From positions 449,495 through 513,494 of the forward strand of contig NZ_JAWXCX010000001.1 in assembly GCF_033845285.1 (NCBI RefSeq): DNA of 64,000 bases, in the 5' to 3' direction. Positions within the stretch are counted from its first letter, which is position 1. The number at the start of each line of letters is the position of its first letter. The position numbers and the translations under genes were made by a program. This DNA comes from Marinococcus sp. PL1-022. Lineage in GTDB: Bacteria > Bacillota > Bacilli > Bacillales > Marinococcaceae. The notes beneath the pieces are model-generated. The model saw nothing but the letters and a program-made list of their open reading frames with translations, was not told the DNA's origin and did no database searches. Positions 29,315 to 37,747 of the stretch are shown here, piece after piece.

Positions 29315-30964
29315 TTATACGCCGGAATGGTTTTTGTACATCCAGAGCACGCCGCTTTTTAACAGACGGGCGACGCGGCCGGTCACTGCTGCTTTGGCAG
29401 TACCGCCCATCACACCGAAGCCGTGCTTTTTCCCTAACGATCCGAGGGTGCCTTTAAGCTTGATCTCAGGCATCGTTTCCGGAAGCGATTCGTTTTTCCA
29501 TCTTTTTTTCATAATTGTAGCGATTTGTTCTGCCTGGCCCTCGGCAAGCTGGGCGCTTGGAGCGTGTGGCAGGCTGGCACAGTCCCCAACGATAAAAATA
29601 TTTTCATCGTTTGTTAAATGATGGTGGGGCGTTAAAATAATTCGTCCCTTCCGGTCTTTTTCCGTATCAAGCTCGCGAATGATTTTGTTGGGCTGGATGC
29701 CTGCGGTCCAAATGATCGCTTCCGACTGGATCCAGTCTTCATGGTTGTACAGGCCTTCTGCCGTCACGGTGGTGATATCGGAATTGCTGATAACTTCAAC
29801 ATCGTGCTTTTCAAACCAGTTCTGCACGTAGTTACTAAGCCGCTTCGGGAACATGGGAAGAATAGTCTCCCCGCGATCAAACAGACGTATGTGGAGATCT
29901 GAGCGGCTCTCCCGTAGCTCGCTGGCCAGCTCTACCCCGCTGAGTCCGGCACCTACGATGCTGACTGCTGCTTTTGGCGGAAGGTTACTGATAGCTTCGT
30001 ATGTTCGGCGTGTTGCTTCCATGCTCTGGATACTGTAGGAGTGCTCTTCTGCTCCCGGGACACCGTGAAAGTTGTCCACTGAGCCAAGGCCGGCAATGAG
30101 TTTGTCATAAGGAAGCGAAGAAGAGTCAGACATGATCACCATCTGATTTTCCATATCGATATGGTCGATCGTGCCAAAGTGAATTTTTAACCGGGAATGA
30201 TCCGGGAACGGAACACGCACCTCATCGTCCGATTCGGTACCGGCAGCAAGCGCGTAGTATTCGGTTTTCATACAGTGATACGGAAGTTTGTCCACTAATG
30301 TAATATCAACATCCTGGGGGAGGTCACTGCCGAGCACGCGCTGAAGAAAACGCATCCCGCCGTAGCCTCCGCCTAATACGATAATTTTTTCCATTGTTTC
30401 TTGTCCCCCTTTGAGTAGCATGCTGTCTATGCCCGCGTGGACCAGCTGCATAAAATGATGAAGTAGTTCTTCGCGATCAGTTTCAGCTCCGATGGATAGC
30501 TGATAGTAAAAATAGCTGTTGATGATGTGTGCCCATCGAGTCGAAGAAATGGAAGGGTCTATTTCCTGCTGGCGGACACCGCTCTCAAGAAGCTGTTCCC
30601 ACGTACGAAGCAAAGCACTGTCATGCTCGACCACATGCCGCCAGATGTGCCTGGTGAGGGAAGGGTTCAGGTGAAAGTCCCCTAAAAAATATCCGGCGTA
30701 GGCGCGAATACGGGAGGGAAGCGTCATGCGCTGAATTTTATACGTCTGCATGTATTCCTGTACCCGGACCATCCGGTCCTCTGCGAGTGCACGCATGATC
30801 GACTCTTTCGTAGGGAAGTAATTGAAAAAAGTCCCTTTGGCGACTTCGGCTGAAGCCGTGATTTCCTGCACAGTCGTCTGCTCAAAGCCCTTTTCCTGGA
30901 ATAAATGCACAGCAGCCTGCAGAATGCGGGAACGTGTCTGCTCTCGTTTTTCCGTTCGTTTCAT
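29315..30964 (-). CDS. yutJ: TetR-family regulator fused in frame to an NDH-2-like FAD oxidoreductase (YutJ)
   Basis: One uninterrupted 549-codon frame. Residues 1-190 are a complete TetR repressor: helix-turn-helix at about 30-50 (TVQEITASAEVAKGTFFNYF) and a ligand-binding-type helical domain. Residue 191 is the normal start of YutJ, a type II NADH dehydrogenase-like flavoprotein, with FAD motif GGGYGG (198-203), NAD motif GAGLSG and the C-terminal GDCA block. No stop separates them. The ATG at 30394 (residue 191) has AAAGGGGG 9 nt upstream, so a free enzyme of 359 residues could also be made. The start at 30964 has AGAGGGGGC. Known YutJ proteins are about 355 residues without TetR. A lost stop codon or a real redox-sensing regulator are both possible. 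Confidence 0.85.
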   Translation of the reverse strand: MKRTEKREQTRSRILQAAVHLFQEKGFEQTTVQEITASAEVAKGTFFNYFPTKESIMRALAEDRMVRVQEYMQTYKIQRMTLPSRIRAYAGYFLGDFHLNPSLTRHIWRHVVEHDSALLRTWEQLLESGVRQQEIDPSISSTRWAHIINSYFYYQLSIGAETDREELLHHFMQLVHAGIDSMLLKGGQETMEKIIVLGGGYGGMRFLQRVLGSDLPQDVDITLVDKLPYHCMKTEYYALAAGTESDDEVRVPFPDHSRLKIHFGTIDHIDMENQMVIMSDSSSLPYDKLIAGLGSVDNFHGVPGAEEHSYSIQSMEATRRTYEAISNLPPKAAVSIVGAGLSGVELASELRESRSDLHIRLFDRGETILPMFPKRLSNYVQNWFEKHDVEVISNSDITTVTAEGLYNHEDWIQSEAIIWTAGIQPNKIIRELDTEKDRKGRIILTPHHHLTNDENIFIVGDCASLPHAPSAQLAEGQAEQIATIMKKRWKNESLPETMPEIKLKGTLGSLGKKHGFGVMGGTAKAAVTGRVARLLKSGVLWMYKNHSGV

Positions 30965-31050
30965 AGAATGCCCCCTCTGCGAAGCTGAAAGCATTTGCAA
31001 AATAAAAAAGTTACAATAGAGAGAACGATTCGGTTGTGCAGCCATTAAAA

Positions 31051-31064
31051 ATGACTGCGGTCAA
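31051..31064. promoter_or_regulatory. TetR-type operator candidate at the fusion gene promoter
   Basis: Minus strand TTGACCGCAGTCAT, a TGAC-N4-GTCA palindrome typical of TetR-family sites, starting 5 nt after the -10 box of the fusion gene, so that binding should block transcription. Confidence 0.5.
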
Positions 31065-31069
31065 TTTTG

Positions 31070-31098
31070 ATTATAGAGAGATACAGCTGCTTTGGCAA
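31070..31098 (-). promoter_or_regulatory. Promoter of the TetR-YutJ fusion gene
   Basis: Minus strand TTGCCA (31093-31098), 17-bp spacer, TATAAT (31070-31075). Confidence 0.7.
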
Positions 31099-31126
31099 CC
31101 GATTTTAAAAATATCAAACAATTTTG

Positions 31127-31141
31127 TGAACGGGGCGTTCA
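31127..31141. promoter_or_regulatory. Perfect 6-3-6 palindrome between divergent promoters
   Basis: TGAACG-GGG-CGTTCA lies 10 bp upstream of the yuzB -35 and 28 bp upstream of the fusion gene -35. It is not T-flanked, so it is an operator candidate rather than a terminator. Confidence 0.4.
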
Positions 31142-31151
31142 AACGAATTGG

Positions 31152-31180
31152 TTGACGCAGCGGCCACAGACGACTAATAT
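31152..31180 (+). promoter_or_regulatory. Promoter of yuzB
   Basis: TTGACG (31152-31157), 17-bp spacer, TAATAT (31175-31180). Confidence 0.6.
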
Positions 31181-31213
31181 AAACTCGTATAACCCGGGAA
31201 GAGGTGATGAAAG

Positions 31214-31450
31214 GTGAGGCCAATTATTGAGTTTTGCATGAGTAATTTGGCGAACGGCTCTCACGGGGCAATGGAAGAACTTGAAAAAGATCCGAATCTG
31301 GATGTTATTGAAGATATATGCTTAGGCTATTGCGGCCGTTGCTCTATGAATATGTACGCGCTTGTGAATGGGGAGCCGGTAGAAGGGGAAGATGAAAAAG
31401 ATCTTCTTGCCAATATTTATACTCATCTTGAAGAAAACCCAATGTTTTAA
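31214..31450 (+). CDS. yuzB: YuzB family protein (DUF1450)
   Basis: 78-residue small protein with a conserved start (RPIIEFCMSNL) and a Cys cluster CLGYCGRC, compatible with metal or Fe-S binding. The GTG at 31214 is supported by GAGGTGATGAAAG. Divergent from the TetR-YutJ fusion gene, the same neighbour relation (yutJ-yuzB) as in B. subtilis. Function not established. Own terminator at 31455-31490. Confidence 0.85.
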   Translation: MRPIIEFCMSNLANGSHGAMEELEKDPNLDVIEDICLGYCGRCSMNMYALVNGEPVEGEDEKDLLANIYTHLEENPMF

Positions 31451-31454
31451 TGCA

Positions 31455-31490
31455 AAAGCGTCTTTCTGCAGAAGGGAAGACGCTTTTTTT
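31455..31490 (+). terminator. Terminator of yuzB
   Basis: 10-bp stem (31455-31464 with 31477-31486) and a T run. Confidence 0.85.
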
Positions 31491-31517
31491 TCTCAATGTT
31501 TAAAGAGGGGGAAAAGA

Positions 31518-31772
31518 ATGGATATCATTCCTTTTGAAAATACATGGCCGTACGACAAAATAGGTGAAGATATTTATATTAATGAATGTCCGTACTGCGG
31601 CACAAGAAGCGTATTAACATCAATGAAACTAAAGGATTTGGAATGGGCAAAAGAGGAAATAAAAACATATATCAATATGCCGTGCTGTCATAAACGCATG
31701 CATATTGTATTTGCAGATGAAGATTACTTATGGACGACAGAGCCGCTGAGACGAAGGGAGAGAAAGTCATGA
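31518..31772 (+). CDS. Small Cys-rich protein of unknown family upstream of dapF
   Basis: 84 residues from the ATG at 31518, with AGAGGGGG 8 nt upstream; an in-frame start inside yuzB would ignore that site. It has a CPYC pair ([11 protein letters not shown]) and a second Cys pair plus His (PCCHKRMH), which looks like a small zinc-binding or redox fold. I do not recognise the family. Its stop overlaps the dapF start (ATGA), so the two are translated together; a link to dapF function is only inferred. Confidence 0.7.
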   Translation: MDIIPFENTWPYDKIGEDIYINECPYCGTRSVLTSMKLKDLEWAKEEIKTYINMPCCHKRMHIVFADEDYLWTTEPLRRRERKS

Positions 31773-32626
31773 AATTTACAAAAATGCACGGGCTTGGCAA
31801 CAGCTACATTTATGTTGATGTATTTGAAGAAACGCTGGAAGAGCATGAACTGCCGAGGCTCGCCCGGCAGGTAGCCGATAAAAATAAAGGAATAGGCTCA
31901 GACGGGCTGATTCTGATCGGGCCGTCGACGCATGAAGACGTGAAGATGCAGGTGTTCAACGCTGATGGCTCAGAAGCGAAAAACTGCGGGAACGGGCTGC
32001 GCTGCACAGCCAAGTATGCTTATGAGCATGGTTATGTTAATAAAGAGCGTTTTACGATTGAAACGCTCGGAGGGACGATGAAAGCGACCGTTCATCCGGA
32101 CAATACCGGTCAGACCGTAAGCCTGGTGACCGTCGACATGGGAGCTCCCGAATTTGAATGGGCCCAGGTGCCTGTTAAAAATTCGGGTCAGCACGAGCTG
32201 GTTCTTGAAGCTGCAGGCCGTTCCTGGCAGCTGATGCCTGTATCCATGGGCAATCCACACGGAGTCATCTTCGTGGATGACACAGAGCAGGCGCCGGTGG
32301 AAGCAGCCGGCGCGGAGCTTGAAACACACGAAGCCTTTCCGGAAGGGGCCAACATTGAATTCGTGCATATGCGCCGCAGTGATGTAATGGATTTTAGAGT
32401 ATGGGAGCGCGGCTCTGGTATTACCCAGGCGTGCGGAACAGGCGCTTGTGCGGCGGTGGCAGCCGCGGTGGCAGCCGGAAAAAGTGAAAAAGATAAAGAG
32501 GTGACTGTGCATCTTCCCGGCGGTGATCTGTATATTACGTGGCAGTCATCAGGAAATATACTGATGACGGGAAATGCTGAGGTTATCTGCACGGGGGACT
32601 ATGAAACTAGAAGGGCATCAATATAA
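31769..32626 (+). CDS. dapF: Diaminopimelate epimerase
   Basis: Converts LL- to meso-diaminopimelate for lysine and peptidoglycan. 285 residues from ATG 31769 (AGGGAGAG upstream); earlier in-frame starts lie within the preceding gene. The two catalytic cysteines are in NCGNGLRC and QACGTGACA, the cofactor-independent two-base mechanism. Coupled to the upstream Cys-rich gene and followed by a symmetric terminator. Confidence 0.96.
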   Translation: MKFTKMHGLGNSYIYVDVFEETLEEHELPRLARQVADKNKGIGSDGLILIGPSTHEDVKMQVFNADGSEAKNCGNGLRCTAKYAYEHGYVNKERFTIETLGGTMKATVHPDNTGQTVSLVTVDMGAPEFEWAQVPVKNSGQHELVLEAAGRSWQLMPVSMGNPHGVIFVDDTEQAPVEAAGAELETHEAFPEGANIEFVHMRRSDVMDFRVWERGSGITQACGTGACAAVAAAVAAGKSEKDKEVTVHLPGGDLYITWQSSGNILMTGNAEVICTGDYETRRASI

Positions 32627-32628
32627 AC

Positions 32629-32658
32629 AAAAAGAGAGCGGGCGCCCGCTCTCTTTTT
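32629..32658. terminator. Bidirectional terminator between dapF and mqnE
   Basis: Almost perfect 30-bp palindrome (AAAAAGAGAGCGGGC and its complement) between convergent genes. Confidence 0.85.
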
Positions 32659-32665
32659 AGTACGT

Positions 32666-33763
32666 TTAATAGGATTTAACAATGTTATAGAAGGTATCCC
32701 GTTCCACCGGAGTTTTTCCGGCAGTTTTAATCAGGTGGATCAGTTCCTTACGGGTAATCCCCTGGGATGTCAGCGCGCCGACAGAGTGGGAGATCCGTTC
32801 CTCGATCAGAGTGCCGTGAATATCGTCGGAGCCAAACGTGAGGGCCATCTGGGTCAGCTGGGCACCGATGTTAATCCAGTATGCTTTGATGTGATCAAAG
32901 TTATCAAGCATCAGTCGTGAAATCGCCACAGTCCGCAGATCATCGAAGGCGGAGGTGCGCTGGTGCAGGCCGGCATCGAGCTTGCGCGGCTGCATGGCGA
33001 GCGGGATAAAGACCATAAATCCATTGGTTTTGTCCTGCAGGGCACGGACACGGTCCATATGAATGAGCCGTTCCTCCTTCGATTCAATCGACCCGTACAG
33101 CATAGTGGCGTGCGTACGCATGCCAAGATCATGAGCGAGTTCGTGAGCTTCGAGCCATTCAAACGTCGTCGCTTTGTCCGGACTCATTTTCGCACGGTAA
33201 TTCTCGGTAAGAATTTCAGCGCCGCCGCCTGGAAGCGTATCGAGTCCCGCCTTTTGCAGCTCTACGAGGACTTCGCGCATGCTGATCCCTGCGTGACGGG
33301 CAAAAAATTCGATTTCAGCTCCTGTATAGGCTTTAACCTTTGCCTGTGGGTAATGCTTTTTCAACACACGGACGGTATTTAAATAATATTCAAACGGCAC
33401 ATCTGTGTTGTGGCCGCCAACGATGTGAAATTCCCGGATGTTGTCATTCCAGCGTTTCTCGACGTATTCGAGTAGTTCTTCTTCATGCATCGTATACGCG
33501 TTTTCCTCGCCGGGCTTACGTTTAAATCCGCAAAACGAACAGCTGGCTTCGCATACGTTGGTCGGGTTGATGTACATATTTTCGATGAAATAAACGTTAT
33601 CCCCGTTTTTTCTTTCGTTCACCTCATTTGCCAACTGGGCCACGGTTAACAGGTCTGCTGTTTCATAGAGGTAGAGGCCGTCTTCAATGGATAATCGTTC
33701 TCCTTCTCGGACTTTGTCGGCAATGCGCTGCATGTCGGCGTCGCGATTCAAGGTGATCGCCAT
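32666..33763 (-). CDS. mqnE: Aminofutalosine synthase
   Basis: Radical SAM enzyme of the futalosine route to menaquinone; joins SAM and the MqnA product to give aminodeoxyfutalosine. 365 residues from ATG 33763 with GGAAAGGAAGG upstream. The cluster motif C-x3-C-x2-C is CEASCSFC (Cys71, 75, 78). The blocks NPTNVC, IVGGHNTDVPFEYY and LDTLPGGGAEI separate MqnE from MqnC and from CofH-type enzymes. No other mqn gene is in the window. Many bacilli use the classical men pathway, so this is informative about respiratory quinone synthesis. Confidence 0.92.
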   Translation of the reverse strand: MAITLNRDADMQRIADKVREGERLSIEDGLYLYETADLLTVAQLANEVNERKNGDNVYFIENMYINPTNVCEASCSFCGFKRKPGEENAYTMHEEELLEYVEKRWNDNIREFHIVGGHNTDVPFEYYLNTVRVLKKHYPQAKVKAYTGAEIEFFARHAGISMREVLVELQKAGLDTLPGGGAEILTENYRAKMSPDKATTFEWLEAHELAHDLGMRTHATMLYGSIESKEERLIHMDRVRALQDKTNGFMVFIPLAMQPRKLDAGLHQRTSAFDDLRTVAISRLMLDNFDHIKAYWINIGAQLTQMALTFGSDDIHGTLIEERISHSVGALTSQGITRKELIHLIKTAGKTPVERDTFYNIVKSY

Positions 33764-33928
33764 ATTAATCCTTCCTTTCCGATGTACAAGAAATACTGTG
33801 AAGTTCAGCGGTTCTGCAGGCGGCTTCCGTACCACCGTGCAGAATCTTATCTGCTGTGTAGGTATATAAAAGGTATGCTGCCAGGGAAAGACATCATGCT
33901 AACAAGAATTTCCGGGGCTCAATTTCTT

Positions 33929-33957
33929 ATTATACATCGTGCTATTCCGGAAGGAAA
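33929..33957 (-). promoter_or_regulatory. Probable promoter of mqnE
   Basis: Minus strand TTTCCT (33952-33957), 17-bp spacer, perfect TATAAT (33929-33934); it leaves a leader of about 160 nt in which I see nothing definite. Confidence 0.45.
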
Positions 33958-33980
33958 GTAACAACGCCCAAAGCAGTTCC

Positions 33981-35615
33981 TCAATCGGAAGAAGCACCTG
34001 AAGGAGAGGCGGAAGAGTAATTCCATGCTTCCGGATAAAGCGGCATCCGCTCCGATCGGTAAACTACCCGTCCGTCGCCTTTTTTAATGCCGGAAAGCTC
34101 GAGCTCGTACACTACTTCCCCAGTGTCGCCGGCAGTTTCAACGATAGTGGCCTGATAGCCGTCATTCACCTTCTGGTACCCGGAGGTGAGCAGGCGGTTC
34201 GTGGTTTCGTACATATAATCAGCATCACCGACCACGTTGGAGAAAAAGTCTTTCCCGCGCTCTTCTCCGTATTTCCAAACGGTCTCTACCGTACCTTCCT
34301 CTTCATTGATCCGGTATTGTATGCCCTGACTGTAGTCTCTGCTGATGGATTCATCGCCGCGAGTGATAGTCGTGTTGTTATCAAACAGAAGAACGTCTTT
34401 TGTGTCCGGATTGTCATCCTGGTCTGGAAGAATCATCGGGGCATGCTGGGCGCCGGGATATTTTAAATTACCGTTTTCGGGCTCCAGCACTTTTTTGGCC
34501 ATGTCCGCAGACCAGCCTTCAGGGGCCCCGAGAATCCAGTTAATGTTCATTTCAGGATACGTTAAGCTGAGGACCGCGCTCTGATGGCGGCCGGATATAA
34601 GAATGCTCCTGTTTTCCTTGTCGTACCAAATGGCATTCAGATGCATCCAGTCGCCGTCACTTTCGTTCGGGCCGGAATATTCTTCGTACGCTTCAGCAGG
34701 GAAGATATCTTTTAAATCGAGCGTTTCCACCGTTTCGCCGGTAGCGCGATCGATTTCCACCATAGTATCCTCTTCATAAGCATTGCTGTTGTCATGCACG
34801 GTAACTAACAGATTATTGTTAGGCAGCTCAATGGCATCGTGGTGAATGACGTTAGTGTCCTCGTAATTGGGCAGGTTAACCTTGTACTGGTTCTGAATCT
34901 TCCCGAGCATGTCCGTCTCAAACAGATACTCATTGCGTTTATCCTCAGACTGCGATGCCCCGAGCAGCAGATTGCCATTGGAGAGCCGTTTAAACACAAA
35001 GCCCCCGGTCCGGGAGGAGTACCAGCGAATATCTCCCTGCTCATCCACTCCATAAGCCTTGGATTTGCCAGGGGTTATGAAAGTAAGACCAGGTTCCATT
35101 TCCGCCGGGGAGCTTTCTATTACCTCTCTGTTATGAGCGAAAGCAGGAGTATCGTCAGTTTCCAGGGAAACGGTCTGCTCCTGAACGTTTCCCTGGCGGT
35201 CCTCGGCTTCTATAGTAACTTCATTATCTGTGCCGGGATACAGCCCGAGAACAGGGACTTCGTGCTCCTGGTTAAAGGCAGGGTATGTATGCGTAATGTC
35301 CTGTACATCGCCGCGACTGGCAACAGTTACAGTAATACGGCTTGGGTTTTCTGTGCGAAATTTCGTTAAAGCGGTCAACGGAGCTTCGCCGTAGGGGTCC
35401 TGGATTACCATGGGATTGTCAAACGTATGGTTTCCGTCAATATATTCCTGCCGCCACTCCTTTTCCATTTCTTCCTGCTCTTCGATTAAACTGGTCTCGC
35501 TGCTTGTGGTGGAAGCACTATGAAAAATGGAAAAAGAAACGGTCTGGCTGGTGTTTTCTGCAATAATGATCCACCCGGCCGCAAGGGCGAGGATCAGAAA
35601 AGTCATTAGTTTCAA
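33981..35615 (-). CDS. Exported aryl-sulfate sulfotransferase (ASST family)
   Basis: 544 residues, TTG start at 35615 with GGGAGGC upstream. N-terminal hydrophobic signal or anchor (about 2-20), a beta-rich linker domain (about 60-160), then a propeller-type ASST domain. Residues matching the known active site are present in order and context: His258/259 (IHHDAIE), His325 (WMHLNAIW), Arg343 (SGRHQSA) and His391 (AQHAPM); the 18-residue spacing between the second His and the Arg equals that of E. coli AssT. Such enzymes move sulfate between phenolic compounds outside the cytoplasm without PAPS. The in vivo substrate is unknown. Acidic overall. Confidence 0.85.
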   Translation of the reverse strand: MKLMTFLILALAAGWIIIAENTSQTVSFSIFHSASTTSSETSLIEEQEEMEKEWRQEYIDGNHTFDNPMVIQDPYGEAPLTALTKFRTENPSRITVTVASRGDVQDITHTYPAFNQEHEVPVLGLYPGTDNEVTIEAEDRQGNVQEQTVSLETDDTPAFAHNREVIESSPAEMEPGLTFITPGKSKAYGVDEQGDIRWYSSRTGGFVFKRLSNGNLLLGASQSEDKRNEYLFETDMLGKIQNQYKVNLPNYEDTNVIHHDAIELPNNNLLVTVHDNSNAYEEDTMVEIDRATGETVETLDLKDIFPAEAYEEYSGPNESDGDWMHLNAIWYDKENRSILISGRHQSAVLSLTYPEMNINWILGAPEGWSADMAKKVLEPENGNLKYPGAQHAPMILPDQDDNPDTKDVLLFDNNTTITRGDESISRDYSQGIQYRINEEEGTVETVWKYGEERGKDFFSNVVGDADYMYETTNRLLTSGYQKVNDGYQATIVETAGDTGEVVYELELSGIKKGDGRVVYRSERMPLYPEAWNYSSASPSGASSD

Positions 35616-35788
35616 AAAAATGCCTCCCTTCTTAAAATTATAGGAACTTTCTCATAAGTATAAGCACAATGAAAGTATTTGCCCATAAAAACGTCCGTCA
35701 TAAAAAAACAAAAGGGGAATATTTGAAGAACGGAGGCTAAGGGTCTATAATATAAATGAACCTCAGATACACAAAGGAGGAAACACTA

Positions 35789-36142
35789 ATGTTAGTATTA
35801 TCGGATGCAGCAGCACAGCGTGTGCTGGACATGATTGAAGAAGAAGGCGACAGTTCACTATATATGCGTGTAGGCGTAAAGGGTGGCGGATGCACCGGCT
35901 TATCCTACGGCATGGGCTTTGATTCCATAGTAGAAGAAACTGACCAGGTGCTTGAAATCAAAGGTGTTCCAATCGTTGTAGACAGTGAGAGTGCTCCTGT
36001 TCTTGACGGCGTAAACATCGATTTTAAAGAAAACATGATGGGCGGCGGCTTTACGATCGACAACCCGAACGCCATCGCTTCCTGCGGCTGCGGCGCATCG
36101 TTCAAGACCGCAACCAAAGAAGGCACACCGGAGAAATGCTAG
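35789..36142 (+). CDS. yutM: A-type Fe-S carrier (HesB/IscA family, YutM type)
   Basis: 117-residue A-type carrier, from ATG 35789 after AAAGGAGG. The three cluster-binding cysteines are present: Cys35 (GGCTGLSYG) and the C-terminal CGCG pair. Family members pass [2Fe-2S]/[4Fe-4S] clusters from SufBCD to target enzymes. Monocistronic, with its own terminator. With suf and nfu it completes the Fe-S carriers of this window. Confidence 0.93.
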   Translation: MLVLSDAAAQRVLDMIEEEGDSSLYMRVGVKGGGCTGLSYGMGFDSIVEETDQVLEIKGVPIVVDSESAPVLDGVNIDFKENMMGGGFTIDNPNAIASCGCGASFKTATKEGTPEKC

Positions 36143-36156
36143 AATAATAGCGTTGG

Positions 36157-36189
36157 AAAAAGCAGCTGTCAGCGTACAGCTGCTTTTTT
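36157..36189 (+). terminator. Terminator of yutM
   Basis: 13-bp stem including A/T tracts (36157-36169 with 36176-36188), 6-nt loop and T run. Confidence 0.85.
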
Positions 36190-36251
36190 TATGTTTTACT
36201 GGTCACAGGCAGGCACAATTTGTAAAATAGGAAGGCAGGAGGGAGAGGGTT

Positions 36252-36722
36252 ATGAAAAAACGAACGATCTTTACAGGAACGCTCGGTATACTGATGCTGA
36301 CAGGCTGTGGAAGCAGCTTATCAGAAGAAGAACAGCAGTACATAGAAGAAGTGGATGAAAGTGCCACAGAGCTTGAACAGCTGGACACACAGCTTACAGA
36401 AGCCGTGAACGCTGTGGAGGAGGAAGAAGAGGGGGCAGCTGGAGAACTGCAAAGCATGCAGGAAGATATCTTCGTCACGGCCTACGATAACGTTGAAGCA
36501 ATCAGCGTGCCGGAGGGCGAAGACATGCAGGCAGTGTATGACGCGCATGTTTCTTATGCAAACCAATATGTGTTTATTGCTGAAGAGTTAATGAGTACAG
36601 AAGACCTGGAGCAGTCGATTGGAGAAAATATCAATCCGGTGCTTGAACAGGCGGAAAAGGAAAAGAACAATTTCGCTGACACTGTGCAGGAAGAGACCGG
36701 CGAAGAAATCAGCTTCGAATAG
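36252..36722 (+). CDS. Putative small acidic lipoprotein
   Basis: 156 residues with a lipoprotein signal peptide ending in LTGC (Cys19). The mature part is almost entirely predicted helix, very rich in Glu, with heptad-like patterns around residues 25-75 that could form a coiled coil. AGGAGGGAGAGGGTT precedes the ATG. I do not recognise the family; a loose resemblance to YkyA-type cell-wall-binding lipoproteins is possible. Probably anchored on the outer membrane face. Monocistronic. Confidence 0.7.
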   Translation: MKKRTIFTGTLGILMLTGCGSSLSEEEQQYIEEVDESATELEQLDTQLTEAVNAVEEEEEGAAGELQSMQEDIFVTAYDNVEAISVPEGEDMQAVYDAHVSYANQYVFIAEELMSTEDLEQSIGENINPVLEQAEKEKNNFADTVQEETGEEISFE

Positions 36723-36723
36723 T

Positions 36724-36757
36724 AAAAAAACGATCCCGGATACGGATCGTTTTTTTA
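36724..36757. terminator. Bidirectional terminator between the lipoprotein gene and yumC
   Basis: 13-bp stem with 7-A and 7-T tracts (36724-36737 with 36745-36757) between convergent genes. Confidence 0.9.
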
Positions 36758-37747
36758 TTAAAACATATGGGAGCTGTGTCCGGGCTGGACCTTTGCCTTT
36801 GGATTAATATAATTCATCGCGTTGTTCACTGCCGTAGGAGCTTCCCCGAAGCCGGTAGCAATTAATTTTACCTTGCCATCGTAGGAAGTAACGTCTCCTG
36901 CTGCGTATACGCCCGGGATGTTTGTTTCCATTTTCGTGTTCACAACAATGGAATTTTTATGAATATCAAGTCCCCACTCTTTAATCGGTCCCAGGGAAGA
37001 AACGAAGCCGTAGTTGACGATCAGGGAATCAACGTCGACCACCTGTTCAGCAGTGCCTTTCACTTCTTCAAAAACAACCTGCTGAATCCGTTCGCCGTCT
37101 CCGAGAACATCCTTGACCTGAAACGGTGTGAGAATATCCACATTCGACTGGTTCAGCTGTTCGACGCTGTGTTCGTGGGCGCGGAATTTATCCCGGCGGT
37201 GGGCAAGAGTGACGTCCGCAATCGGATCAAGCATGTTCGCCCAGTCGACAGCCGAGTCGCCGCCGCCGAGAATTGTCACTTTTTCACCGGCAAACGCCTG
37301 AAGGTCGTTAACGAAATAGTGAAGGTTGGAGTCTTCGTATGGCTCCATGCCGTCGATTTGAAGCTTCCTTGGCTGAAAGGCGCCTACACCGGCAGTGATA
37401 ATGATAGTGCGGGTGTAATGGACCCCTTTATCCGTGTGAAGCTCGATCAGGTCATCTTCGTTGCGGATGACATTTTCTACGCTTTGTTCAAGCACTACCT
37501 CCGGGTTAAACGGGTTCATCTGTTCAATTAAATTATCCACAAGCTCCTGGGCACGGACCTTTGGAAACCCTGCAACGTCATATATAAACTTTTCCGGATA
37601 AAGGGCAGCAAGCTGTCCCCCGAGCTGTGGCATGCTTTCAATAATTTTAACTTTAGCCTGGCGCATCCCTCCGTAAAACGCGGTAAACAAACCGGTGGGG
37701 CCGCCGCCAATAATGGTCACATCATATATATCTGACTCTAATACCAC
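36758..37747 (-). CDS. yumC: Ferredoxin/flavodoxin-NADP+ reductase, thioredoxin-reductase-like type
   Basis: 329-residue FAD/NADPH enzyme that exchanges electrons between NADPH and ferredoxin or flavodoxin. FAD motif GGGPTG (14-19) and NADPH motif GGGDSA are present, but the CxxC of true thioredoxin reductases is absent, which defines this FNR class. GTG start at 37747 with TTGGAGGTG upstream. The C-terminal extension (PGHSSHMF) with an aromatic near the flavin is also typical. Alone in its transcription unit. Confidence 0.94.
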   Translation of the reverse strand: MVLESDIYDVTIIGGGPTGLFTAFYGGMRQAKVKIIESMPQLGGQLAALYPEKFIYDVAGFPKVRAQELVDNLIEQMNPFNPEVVLEQSVENVIRNEDDLIELHTDKGVHYTRTIIITAGVGAFQPRKLQIDGMEPYEDSNLHYFVNDLQAFAGEKVTILGGGDSAVDWANMLDPIADVTLAHRRDKFRAHEHSVEQLNQSNVDILTPFQVKDVLGDGERIQQVVFEEVKGTAEQVVDVDSLIVNYGFVSSLGPIKEWGLDIHKNSIVVNTKMETNIPGVYAAGDVTSYDGKVKLIATGFGEAPTAVNNAMNYINPKAKVQPGHSSHMF

